Assembly: GCA_017515635.1 (NCBI GenBank)
Contig: JAFWFO010000041.1
Coordinates: 1 to 52,788 of the forward strand
Length of the DNA: 52,788 nucleotides
Origin: Selenomonadaceae bacterium
GTDB lineage: Bacteria > Bacillota > Negativicutes > Selenomonadales > Selenomonadaceae
Reading direction: 5' to 3'
Made by a program: the position numbers and the translations under genes. This document shows positions 46,404 through 52,788 of this stretch, one piece after another (within the stretch, counting starts at the first letter, position 1; each line of letters begins with the position of its first letter). The notes beneath the pieces were generated by a model. The model was given only the letters and a program-made list of their open reading frames with translations. It was not told the DNA's origin and searched no databases.

Positions 46404-46496
46404 TTCGCAAGCGGACATTGACGCATGAACGCGGCGATAACGTTTGATCGTCGCAACGTTTAATCGCGTCAGCTGTTCCGCCGCTTTTAAAGCGGC

Positions 46497-46571
46497 GCGC
46501 TCGTAGTCCAGTGGATAGGACGTAAGCCTCCGGAGCTTGAAGCGTGGGTTCGATTCCCGCCGAGCGCACCA
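46497..46571 (+). tRNA. tRNA-Arg (anticodon CCG)
   Basis: A full cloverleaf is visible. Acceptor GCGCTCG pairs with CGAGCGC; the D arm is GTCC/GGAC; the anticodon stem TAAGC/GCTTG holds loop CTCCGGA, giving anticodon CCG (codon CGG). The T arm is GTGGG-TTCGATT-CCCGC. The discriminator A is followed by an encoded CCA. Confidence 0.96.
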
Positions 46572-46584
46572 AATAAAAAAATTC

Positions 46585-46614
46585 AGCGACTCCGAAAAAC
46601 TCGGAGCCGCTTTT
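46585..46614. terminator. Terminator between tRNA-Arg and the convergent secreted-protein gene (hairpin family copy 1)
   Basis: AGCG and CTCCGA pair with TCGGAG and CGCT around a 5-nt loop AAAAC, with one internal mismatch. T runs lie on both sides. Two near copies occur at 47087 and 48998. Confidence 0.75.
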
Positions 46615-46629
46615 GATTTGCGTCGAAAA

Positions 46630-46980
46630 TTATCGATTGACAATCAGCTTGGAAATGGCCATTTCAATTTCCCTGATGAATTTGCTGTGCATCGAATCGC
46701 CGTAAAGTTCGCCGTCAACATACAATTTCGCCCCTGCGTTGCCTATGGCTTCGAATTCGTAGTGACGAATTTCACCATTGCGCAAAACATCACAGCGAAT
46801 GTCGAGAGGCACATCGATGCCGTAGTCTTCGTTGTACTCCAAAGTGCCCGCCACGACGTAGTAGTCGGTGCCTTCCCAATTCAAAACCCACGTGTCTTGT
46901 TCGGGAACGGCGGCTTGTGCTTGCACGTTCGCAAAAACAATCGTCAAGCCGAGAAAAGCCGCGAGTAAAAATTTTTTCAT
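46630..46980 (-). CDS. Small secreted protein, lineage-specific family
   Basis: The 116-residue protein has a signal peptide (MKKFLLAAFLGLTIVFANVQA) very like that of the protein at 41041, and a short mature domain (TWVLNWEGTDYYVVAGTL, YNEDYGIDVPLDIRCDV, GNAGAKLYVDGELYGD). One cysteine is present. The ATG has AAAGGAGG seven bases upstream. It is convergent with the tRNA and shares its terminator. A periplasmic or surface role is likely; nothing more specific can be said. Confidence 0.75.
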   Translation of the reverse strand: MKKFLLAAFLGLTIVFANVQAQAAVPEQDTWVLNWEGTDYYVVAGTLEYNEDYGIDVPLDIRCDVLRNGEIRHYEFEAIGNAGAKLYVDGELYGDSMHSKFIREIEMAISKLIVNR

Positions 46981-47079
46981 GATTATCGACCTCCTTTGAT
47001 TGACGGAATTTTATCGCGTCGCGTCATCAAATTCAATAAGCGGTTTTTGATTTTTGACTGCACTTTTCACCCGCGACAA

Positions 47080-47113
47080 AAAAATCAGCGGTTCCGAAAA
47101 ACTCGAAGCCGCT
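47080..47113 (-). terminator. Terminator after the small-gene island (hairpin family copy 2)
   Basis: An 11-bp stem with one mismatch (AGCGGTTCCGA with TCGAAGCCGCT, loop AAAAC) is followed on minus by GATTTTTTTG. It closes the transcripts from 47133-47442. Confidence 0.7.
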
Positions 47114-47132
47114 TTTAATTTCCGCCGAAAAT

Positions 47133-47219
47133 TTATTCGTTGGTATAAATCAGATTGTAGCAACCTGCGTCGTAAATCTCGTTGAACAGGACGATTGACG
47201 CGAAGAAAAAATTTTTCAC
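47133..47219 (-). pseudogene. Short ORF, possible remnant of a secreted-protein gene
   Basis: A 28-codon frame from GTG reads KNFFFASIVLFNEIYDAGC and then YNLIYTNE. The first ten residues resemble the start of the signal peptides at 41397 and 46980. The rest looks like a C-terminal end, as if the middle were deleted. The ribosome site is weak. It lies between the 65-residue gene and a terminator. Confidence 0.25.
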
Positions 47220-47244
47220 GTCAACATTTCCGCCATCGCCTTCT

Positions 47245-47442
47245 TTAATTGCGCTCCCAAGGCTTGCGTTGCTGTTCGTTGAATTTGTCGAGCATTCTCT
47301 GGTATTCGGGCTTCAAATGCTGTCCGTGCTGTTTTCCGTAGGCATCCGCTTTTTTCAAGATTTCATGTTGCTTTCCTGCAGTTGCCCGGTTTACCTCTTG
47401 AAGAACTCCAAATACACCTTCCACAATGTCCAAAAGTCCCAT
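47245..47442 (-). CDS. Small soluble protein, unknown function
   Basis: The 65-residue product has an amphipathic start (GLLDIVEGVFGVLQEVNRA) and a charged, Gln/Lys-rich rest (KQHEILKKADAYGKQHGQ, EYQRMLDKFNEQQRK). The ATG has AGGAGG at good distance, which is the main reason to accept it. No signal or domain is seen. It is the third gene of a run of small minus-strand genes. Confidence 0.6.
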   Translation of the reverse strand: MGLLDIVEGVFGVLQEVNRATAGKQHEILKKADAYGKQHGQHLKPEYQRMLDKFNEQQRKPWERN

Positions 47443-47566
47443 GATTAAATCCTCCTGTAAAAATTTTTTATTCGAGACCGCCGCAATTTACGACGGGCGA
47501 CGCGACTCGCGTGCGATGAAAAACTTTCATAGACGTGAGCCTCGAAATTTCCGAGCCTAAAAAGTT

Positions 47567-47938
47567 TCAGTCCAGATCTCTCAAGACTCCTTTGCCGAAA
47601 ATATCGCAGATTTTATTGCGAGCTTTCTGCTTGACTTCGTCGTCGATATACATTTGCGCCAAACCCAAAGCAATCGCAATCGCCCCGGCATCATCGGAAT
47701 AGCCGACAAAAGGCGTGAAGTCCGGAACAACGTCAAGGGGAGAAATGAAGTATCCCAGTGCTGCAAAAATCGCCGCTTTGATTCTCATCGGGCAATTGGG
47801 ATTTTCCGTGACGTAGAAAAGTTGCAACGCCTCGTAAATCAGTGTGAGTCCCGCGCTTTTGATAGTCGAGGTAATCTTGTCGAAAAAACTGCTCTCGGAA
47901 TAATCTCCTGCATATTTGGCGGTGTCGTTTGTTGTCAT
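47567..47938 (-). CDS. DUF1232 (YkvA-like) membrane-associated protein
   Basis: The 123-residue protein carries the DUF1232 signature YFISPLDVVPDFTPFVGYSDD, which is followed by AGAIAIALGLAQMYI. These proteins are small, membrane-associated and of unknown role; they often adjoin small regulators. ATG at 47938 has AAAGGAG eight bases upstream and is preferred to a TTG two codons earlier. It follows the Ala/Gly-rich protein gene by 31 bases and is probably co-transcribed. Confidence 0.85.
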   Translation of the reverse strand: MTTNDTAKYAGDYSESSFFDKITSTIKSAGLTLIYEALQLFYVTENPNCPMRIKAAIFAALGYFISPLDVVPDFTPFVGYSDDAGAIAIALGLAQMYIDDEVKQKARNKICDIFGKGVLRDLD

Positions 47939-47969
47939 AATCAATTCTCCTTTACGTGTAGAAAAAATT

Positions 47970-48332
47970 TTAGCGACGCTTCAAGACAACGTGATTGTTG
48001 TTTTTCTCGACGATTTTGTAATCATCGCGCAGAGCAGACAAAATTGCCACGCCGCCTGCCGCAACCGCAAGTTCTATCGCGCTAATCGTCGCCCCCGTTC
48101 CTCCGATAAATGCCGCCGTCGTCCCGGCAAGCGGTAAAGCCGCAGGAGCCCCCGCGCCTGACATTGCAAACGCAACAGCTGCAGTCAATGCTGCGAAAGC
48201 AATAGCCCACGCAACCTTACCCGTAGCTTTGAGTTTGATGGTCTTTTTGCTCAGGTCGCCGACAATTTCAATCGTCGACTCCTTGTCTTCCATTGCCCGC
48301 GCCAATTCTTTTTCGTTCGTTACAGTTACCAA
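47970..48332 (-). CDS. Ala/Gly-rich membrane protein, conserved hypothetical
   Basis: The 120-residue protein has a soluble start (NEKELARAMEDKESTIEIVG, then DLSKKTIKLKATGK) and a long hydrophobic Ala/Gly-rich middle (VAWAIAFAALTAAVAFAMSG, then GTTAAFIGGTGATISAIELA). It ends in a basic tail (HVVLKRR). TTG at 48332 was chosen because GGGAGG lies seven bases upstream; a longer frame reaching 48458 runs through the remnant of a regulator gene and is not credible. The pattern of an EIVGDLSKK stretch plus Ala/Gly helices recurs in small bacterial proteins of unknown role, some near toxins. A pore-forming or bacteriocin-like function is speculation. Confidence 0.65.
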   Translation of the reverse strand: MVTVTNEKELARAMEDKESTIEIVGDLSKKTIKLKATGKVAWAIAFAALTAAVAFAMSGAGAPAALPLAGTTAAFIGGTGATISAIELAVAAGGVAILSALRDDYKIVEKNNNHVVLKRR

Positions 48333-48381
48333 AGTAATTCCTCCCTTCAAGTGTCGATTAAATAATACCGAAAAAACTTTC

Positions 48382-48572
48382 CGCGAGGTCGCTTGCTGTG
48401 CGACAAAATCATTCGCGTTTGGTAAATCTGTCGAAGTCGAAAAAATTTTTAACATCAACTCAAGTGTTTAGACTATCTTATCGAAAAATTTCTTCGCGAG
48501 GTCGCTTGTCGTGCGACAAAATCATTCGCGTTTGGTGAACCTGTCGAAGTCGAAAAAACTTTTGACGTCAAC
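48382..48572. repeat. Direct duplication of about 78 bp (48382-48459 and 48495-48572)
   Basis: The two copies differ at about nine positions and lie 113 bases apart. The second copy is the 3' end of the Xre regulator gene plus its downstream hairpin (GTCGC-loop-GCGAC). The first is a detached copy. The hairpin part recurs inverted near 48908-48932, upstream of the regulator. Confidence 0.8.
48409..48459 (-). pseudogene. 3' remnant of a second Xre-type regulator gene
   Basis: Minus-strand codons read VDVKNFFDFDRFTKRE and stop, differing from the end of the intact regulator at 48522 only by Asn for Ser. A stop codon stands directly upstream in frame, so only 16 codons survive. It marks an old tandem duplication of the regulator, most of which has been deleted. 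Confidence 0.7.
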
Positions 48573-48764
48573 GCCCAGTTCATCGGAAATTTTTAAAAGT
48601 TTATCCAACGAAATGGATTTGCAACCGCGTTCGACCTGCGACAAATAATTGCTGCTGATACCGACTGCCTCCGCCAATTCAACTTGCGTGAGTCGCCGCG
48701 CCCGCCTGCAATAACTGATATTCAAGCCGATGAGAATTCGTCTTTCATCCGGCGAAGTCGGCAT
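48522..48764 (-). CDS. Xre-family helix-turn-helix transcriptional regulator
   Basis: The 80-residue protein is almost all HTH_3 domain: IGLNISYCRRARRLTQVELA, then VGISSNYLSQVERGCKSISL and LLKISDELGVDV. The recognition helix is SSNYLSQVERG. Such short regulators usually repress their own operon and small neighbouring genes. Downstream on the same strand lie its duplicated remnant and the Ala/Gly-rich protein gene, which are likely targets. The ATG has GGGGGCGAG upstream. Confidence 0.88.
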   Translation of the reverse strand: MPTSPDERRILIGLNISYCRRARRLTQVELAEAVGISSNYLSQVERGCKSISLDKLLKISDELGVDVKSFFDFDRFTKRE

Positions 48765-49110
48765 GTTCTCGCCCCCTTAAATAATTATCGCACATTTAAA
48801 AAGTTCGTGCTTTTTCATATGATTGAAAAGTAACGCCCGCAGAATCAATTTGCAGACGACGAACTTTTTCCGTCGACACATACTTTATCAAATGAAAAAA
48901 TTTTTTTGTCGCGGGACAAGCGACCTCTTTCCGCTGAAATAAGTTACAATCCGCGCATAAATTCAGTGGTTAGCAGTTAATGATTATCGACAAAAAAAGC
49001 GGTTCCAAAAAACTCGGAGCCGCTTTTAGTTTGCAACGGATACAAATTTCGATTGACGCGTCAAAATCAACTTGCTAAACTTTCGTGGAGAATTTTTCAG
49101 AGGTGATGAC
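48765..49110. other. Intergenic region between the regulator and mutS
   Basis: No gene is seen in these 346 bases. They contain GAACTTTTT elements in both orientations near 48799 and 48861 that might be regulator sites, and an inverted copy of the GTCGC hairpin near 48908-48932. A short TTAGCAG/TTAATGA heptameric repeat lies at 48967-48990. A third copy of the AGCGGTTCC hairpin (48998-49024) has no minus-strand gene to terminate. Confidence 0.5.
49053..49081 (+). promoter_or_regulatory. mutS promoter
   Basis: TTGACG, a 17-base spacer and TAAACT lie 29 bases before the TTG start of mutS. Confidence 0.6.
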
Positions 49111-51669
49111 TTGAACGAAAAAAATTTGACGCCGATGATGGAACAATATCACGCGGAAAAGTCAAAGCACCCGAACGAATTGTTATTCTTCCGGCTCGGC
49201 GATTTTTTTGAGATGTTTCACGACGACGCAAAGACCGCTTCCGCAGAACTCGGATTGACTTTGACGCAGCGGCAAAAAGTTCCGATGTGCGGCGTGCCGG
49301 CTCACGCGGTGGAAACTTATCTTCAACGACTCGTCGCCAAAGGTTTTCGCGTAGCAATCGTCGACCAAATCGGCGACCCGAAGGCGAAAGGCTTGACCGA
49401 ACGCGCACTGACGAAAATCGTCACGCCCGGCACGATTTTAACTGACGACGCCTTGACGAACGCGAACAACAATTATCTTGCGCTGGTTTTGGAGAGCAAC
49501 GACGAAATTGCACTGGCGGGCGCGGACATTTCCACGGGCGAAATTTTTTATGGGCTTTACGACGGCGGCGATCGTGAACAAAATCTTTTCGACGAACTTT
49601 ATCGCGTCAACCCGCACGAAATTTTGATTGGCGAGGAACCGACTTTCTTCCGACGGCTGAAAAATTTTGTCGACGTGAAACTTGACAGTTGCACTTTCAC
49701 GCGAGTTGAAGTTCAAAATTCCGCAGAAAATTTTTTCGCCAAACATTTCAGCGAAGACGACTTGCCCGCGAGTGAACTTGCCGCGCAGGCCGTGGAAAAT
49801 CTTTTGCGTTATCTGCACGCGACCGTTCGCACGGATTTAAATCACCTGTCGAAGCTCACGCGCCTTGATTTAAGCAGTCATTTAATTTTGGACGCGACCG
49901 CGCTGAGGAATTTAGAAGTCGTCCGAAATTTGCGCGACGGCTCGAAAAAAAATACTCTGTTCGACGTGCTCGACCAGACGAAAACCGCGCTCGGTACGCG
50001 ACTGCTCAAACGTTGGCTTGAAAGTCCGTTGGTTGACGTGACCGCGATAAATCGTCGACTCGACGCGGTGGAAGAACTTTACAAAAATTTTTCGACGCGA
50101 AAAAATCTGCGCGAGGCACTGAAAAATATCAGCGACTTTGAACGGCTCATGACGAAAATTGAAGTCAGTTCCGCGAACGCCCGCGACTTGACCGCGCTGA
50201 AAATTTCCATGCGTGCCTTGCCGATGATTCGGGAAATTTTGTGCGACGTGACGACGGATTTGCCGGTTGCCTGCCGCGACGGAATCGGCGACTTCAACGA
50301 AGAAGCGCAACTGATTGACGACGCCATCAGCGAAAACGCGTCTTTGTCCGTGCGCGACGGTGGGATTATCAACGGCGGCTACAACGAGGAACTTGACGAA
50401 CTTCGCCGAATTTCTTCCGACAGCCGAAGTTTTTTGCAGGAATTTGAGGAGCGCGAAAAAATGCGTACGGGCATTCGTGCGCTTAAAGTCGGCTACAATC
50501 GCGTTTTCGGCTACTACATTGAAGTTCGGCACAGCGGCGCAAGCAAAATTCCCGACAACTACATTCGCCGACAAACTTTGACGAACGCCGAACGCTACGT
50601 TACGCCCGAATTGAAAGATTTCGAGACAAAAATTCTCGGCGCACAAGAAAAAATCGTCAATCTTGAATATCATCTTTTTTGCGAAGTGCGCGACCGAATC
50701 AAGACGAAATTGCCGCAAATTCAGGACACCGCCAAACGAATCGCGTTGCTTGACGTTCTGGCGAGTTTTGCCGAAATTGCGCAGGTCAACAATTACACGC
50801 GCCCCGAATTGAACATTGACGACGTTATCGAAATTCGCGACGGGCGGCATCCGTTGGTTGAGCGAATTTTAACGGGCGGACTTTTCGTCCCAAACGACAC
50901 GAATCTTTCGCCGAATCGTTGCGCGCTGATGATTATCACGGGGCCGAACATGGCGGGCAAGTCGACGTACATGCGGCAAGTTGCGCTGATAACTTTGATG
51001 ACGCAAGCCGGCAGTTTTATTCCCGCCGCGAGCGCGAATATTTGTCCCGTCGACAGGATTTTTACGCGAATCGGCGCGAGTGACGATTTAGTCAGCGGGC
51101 AATCAACTTTTATGGTTGAGATGAACGAAGTCGCGCAGATTTTGAAATTCGCCACGAATCGCAGCTTGATTGTCTTGGACGAAGTCGGGCGCGGAACTTC
51201 GACGTTCGACGGCATGAGCATTGCCCGTTCAGTGATTGAGTATATCGACAAAAAAATTCGTGCAAAAACGCTCTTCGCCACGCACTACCACGAACTGACG
51301 GATTTGGCGGAAACTTCTTCGCGGATAGAAAATTTTTCCGTCGCGGTGAAAGAACGCGGCAACGAAGTAATCTTTTTGCGGCGAATCAAGGCGGGCGGCG
51401 CAGATAAATCTTACGGCATTCAAGTCGCGAAGTTGGCTGGCTTGCCGAAATCCGTCATGAAACGCGCCGAAGAAATTTTAAAGTCAATGGAAAATTCGGA
51501 GCCCGTGCGTCCCGTCGTCAGCAAAAAAAATTCGCAACCGCTGAGCCTGTTCATGTCGCAACAACTGAAAGATTTACTTGCGCTTGACGTGCCGAGCTTG
51601 ACACCGATTGAGGCAATGAATAAACTTTACGAACTGCAACGACAAGCGAAAGCCGAACTTGGCAAGTGA
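49111..51669 (+). CDS. mutS: DNA mismatch repair protein MutS
   Basis: The 852-residue protein recognises mismatches and recruits MutL. The N-terminal mismatch-binding motif is FFRLGDFFEMF (Phe-X-Glu). The ATPase has Walker A in GPNMAGKSTYMRQ, STFMVEMNEVAQIL, Walker B in VLDEVGRGTSTFDG and the ATHYHEL histidine switch. Length is normal. TTG at 49111 was chosen because AGAGGTGA lies just upstream and the protein then begins NEKNLTPMMEQY as in relatives; a longer frame from 49072 overlaps the -10 box. mutL is not adjacent in the window. Confidence 0.95.
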   Translation: MNEKNLTPMMEQYHAEKSKHPNELLFFRLGDFFEMFHDDAKTASAELGLTLTQRQKVPMCGVPAHAVETYLQRLVAKGFRVAIVDQIGDPKAKGLTERALTKIVTPGTILTDDALTNANNNYLALVLESNDEIALAGADISTGEIFYGLYDGGDREQNLFDELYRVNPHEILIGEEPTFFRRLKNFVDVKLDSCTFTRVEVQNSAENFFAKHFSEDDLPASELAAQAVENLLRYLHATVRTDLNHLSKLTRLDLSSHLILDATALRNLEVVRNLRDGSKKNTLFDVLDQTKTALGTRLLKRWLESPLVDVTAINRRLDAVEELYKNFSTRKNLREALKNISDFERLMTKIEVSSANARDLTALKISMRALPMIREILCDVTTDLPVACRDGIGDFNEEAQLIDDAISENASLSVRDGGIINGGYNEELDELRRISSDSRSFLQEFEEREKMRTGIRALKVGYNRVFGYYIEVRHSGASKIPDNYIRRQTLTNAERYVTPELKDFETKILGAQEKIVNLEYHLFCEVRDRIKTKLPQIQDTAKRIALLDVLASFAEIAQVNNYTRPELNIDDVIEIRDGRHPLVERILTGGLFVPNDTNLSPNRCALMIITGPNMAGKSTYMRQVALITLMTQAGSFIPAASANICPVDRIFTRIGASDDLVSGQSTFMVEMNEVAQILKFATNRSLIVLDEVGRGTSTFDGMSIARSVIEYIDKKIRAKTLFATHYHELTDLAETSSRIENFSVAVKERGNEVIFLRRIKAGGADKSYGIQVAKLAGLPKSVMKRAEEILKSMENSEPVRPVVSKKNSQPLSLFMSQQLKDLLALDVPSLTPIEAMNKLYELQRQAKAELGK

Positions 51670-51676
51670 CGAAAAC

Positions 51677-51705
51677 TTTACAAATCGCCGCCAATTCGCT
51701 ATTAT
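51677..51705 (+). promoter_or_regulatory. rfbD promoter
   Basis: TTTACA, a 17-base spacer and TATTAT follow the mutS stop and lie 43 bases before the rfbD ATG. Confidence 0.6.
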
Positions 51706-51748
51706 TGCGGGCGCACGATACAAAAATTTTTACGGAGGCATTTTCAAC

Positions 51749-52594
51749 ATGGTTTTAATCACAGGCATTCTCGGACAGCTGGGTTTTGATCTTGCAAAAG
51801 AATTCACGAAACGTGGCGTCAAATATATCGCCCCTTCGCTTGAGGAACTTGAATTGACGACCGAAGCCGGCGCGAAAAATTTCATCCTCGAAAAGAAACC
51901 CGAAACGGTTGTGCACTGCGCGGCCTATACCGCCGTCGACAAAGCCGAATCCGAGGCGGAACTCGCGCTCACCGTCAACGGCATGGGCACGCGTTGGATT
52001 GCCGAAGCTTGCCGCGAAATTGGCGCGAAAATGATTTACATCAGCACCGATTACGTTTTCGGCGGCGACGGCAAAATTCCTTACGAAGTCAACGACGAAA
52101 AAAATCCCGTCAACGTCTACGGGCGCAGCAAACTTTTGGGCGAAGACGCCGTTCATGCGTTGGTTGAAAAATTTTTCATCGTTCGCACGAGCTGGGTTTT
52201 CGGTATCAACGGCAACAATTTCATCAAGACGATGTTGCGCCTTGGCGAAACGAAAAAGAAATTGAACGTCGTCAACGACCAGATCGGCAGTCCGACTTAC
52301 ACGCCCGATTTGTCGAGACTTTTGGCGGATATGGCGGCTTCGGATAAATACGGCATTTATCACGCGACGAACGAAGGCTTTTGTTCATGGGCAGATTTTG
52401 CGCGTGAAATTTTCGAGCAAGCCGGCTTGGATGTTGAAGTTGACGGCGTCCCGACGATTGAATATCCGACACCTGCGCGCCGTCCGTTCAATTCGCGTTT
52501 GAGCAAAAAATCTTTGGACGAGGCGGGCTTCGACAGACTTCCGACGTGGCAAGACGCGCTCAAGAGATATTTGGTCGAACTGAAAAATTCGTAA
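51749..52594 (+). CDS. rfbD: dTDP-4-dehydrorhamnose reductase
   Basis: The 281-residue enzyme catalyses the last step of dTDP-L-rhamnose synthesis, with NAD(P)H. It shows GILGQLGFDLAKEF at the nucleotide site, HCAAYTAVDKAESE, the STDYVFGG strand, and the catalytic Tyr and Lys in VYGRSKLLGE. RTSWVFG is family-specific. ATG at 51749 has ACGGAGG 10 bases upstream; the longer frame overlaps mutS. The other rhamnose genes (rfbA, rfbB, rfbC) are not here. It supports a rhamnose-containing surface polysaccharide. Confidence 0.92.
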   Translation: MVLITGILGQLGFDLAKEFTKRGVKYIAPSLEELELTTEAGAKNFILEKKPETVVHCAAYTAVDKAESEAELALTVNGMGTRWIAEACREIGAKMIYISTDYVFGGDGKIPYEVNDEKNPVNVYGRSKLLGEDAVHALVEKFFIVRTSWVFGINGNNFIKTMLRLGETKKKLNVVNDQIGSPTYTPDLSRLLADMAASDKYGIYHATNEGFCSWADFAREIFEQAGLDVEVDGVPTIEYPTPARRPFNSRLSKKSLDEAGFDRLPTWQDALKRYLVELKNS

Positions 52595-52617
52595 GCGACA
52601 ACTTGTCCGCAAAAAAA

Positions 52618-52647
52618 TCCCTGCCGATTGTGGCGGGGATTTTTTTT
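52618..52647 (+). terminator. Intrinsic terminator after rfbD
   Basis: An 8-bp stem (TCCCTGCC with GGCGGGGA, one G-U pair, 6-nt loop) is followed by eight T. Confidence 0.85.
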
Positions 52648-52731
52648 GAGAGTGTTGGTAAAGTCGAGAAAAGAAAAAATAAGCAAATCTTTGGTAGAAT
52701 GAGATAGACTACCTACCGAAAGGAAATGCTT

Positions 52732-52788
52732 ATGTCAAACACATTCTATCACGAAAGATACAGCCTTACAAAAGCACTGCAGGAAATA
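52732..52788 (+). mobile_element. 5' end of an IS5-type transposase gene, cut by the window edge
   Basis: ATG at 52732 follows GAAAGGAAATG and opens MSNTFYHERYSLTKALQEI, an IS5-like N-terminus (compare the common RYELTDEQW start). Its last 31 bases equal the first 31 of the window. The insertion sequence's left end probably lies near 52650, just beyond the rfbD terminator; its inverted repeat cannot be defined without the other end. Confidence 0.6.

Noticed and set aside
45264..46643. 459-codon minus-strand frame opposite the malic enzyme gene
   Set aside because: It runs through the tRNA gene and lacks any recognisable domain; the plus strand encodes a complete malic enzyme.
48333..48458. 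N-terminal extension of the Ala/Gly-rich protein
   Set aside because: It translates the detached regulator remnant in the wrong frame; the TTG at 48332 with GGGAGG is the better start.

Overview
The window reads as a chromosomal segment of a motile, Gram-negative-type (diderm) Firmicute, most likely Negativicutes and close to Selenomonadaceae. This is inferred from the Firmicute-style chemotaxis order cheB-cheA-cheW-cheC-cheD-sigma28, the FapA/DUF342 and DUF6115 genes that follow it, strong AGGAGG-type ribosome binding sites, frequent TTG and GTG starts, and envelope genes (AMIN amidase, GerMN and MBL lipoproteins, Pro/Glu-rich secreted proteins). It carries housekeeping genes (lysS, mutS, pur genes, ilvB, a tRNA), so it is neither a plasmid nor a phage. 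The two ends share 31 identical bases lying inside pieces of an IS5-type transposase, so the contig probably stops in, or closes falsely through, an insertion sequence.

Layout. 1-360: transposase remnant. 547-12510 (minus): one giant gene for a 3987-residue repetitive protein with hemolysin-type calcium-binding repeats, preceded by a roughly 500-nt leader with a consensus promoter at its far end. 13275-16474 (plus): small membrane protein, MBL-fold lipoprotein, DUF3006 protein, cell-wall amidase and GerMN lipoprotein. 16532-22144 (minus): DUF805 protein, ComEC, an orphan sensor kinase that overlaps comEC, and an iron alcohol dehydrogenase. 22376-25129 (plus): lysS, a low-molecular-weight phosphatase and a methyltransferase. 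25300-35065 (plus): chemotaxis and motility regulation genes. 35161-36831 (plus): ilvB alone.

36915-44513 (minus): purine genes purB, purC, purM and a purN-purH' fusion, interleaved with surface-sugar genes (UDP-glucuronate decarboxylase, glycosyltransferase) and secreted proteins. 45168-46571 (plus): malic enzyme and tRNA-Arg(CCG). 46630-48764 (minus): an island of very small genes (secreted protein, DUF1232 protein, Ala/Gly-rich membrane protein, Xre regulator and the remnant of a second regulator). 49111-52594 (plus): mutS and rfbD.

The most notable points are the fusion of GAR transformylase to a bare IMP cyclohydrolase domain with no AICAR transformylase domain; eight intergenic arrays of 7-bp-periodic repeats, most of them in short gaps inside gene clusters; a 1.5-kb tandem duplication inside the giant gene; a possible unannotated minus-strand RNA near 44740-45000; and a terminator-like hairpin repeated three times around the small-gene island. 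No defence system, CRISPR array or prophage was found.
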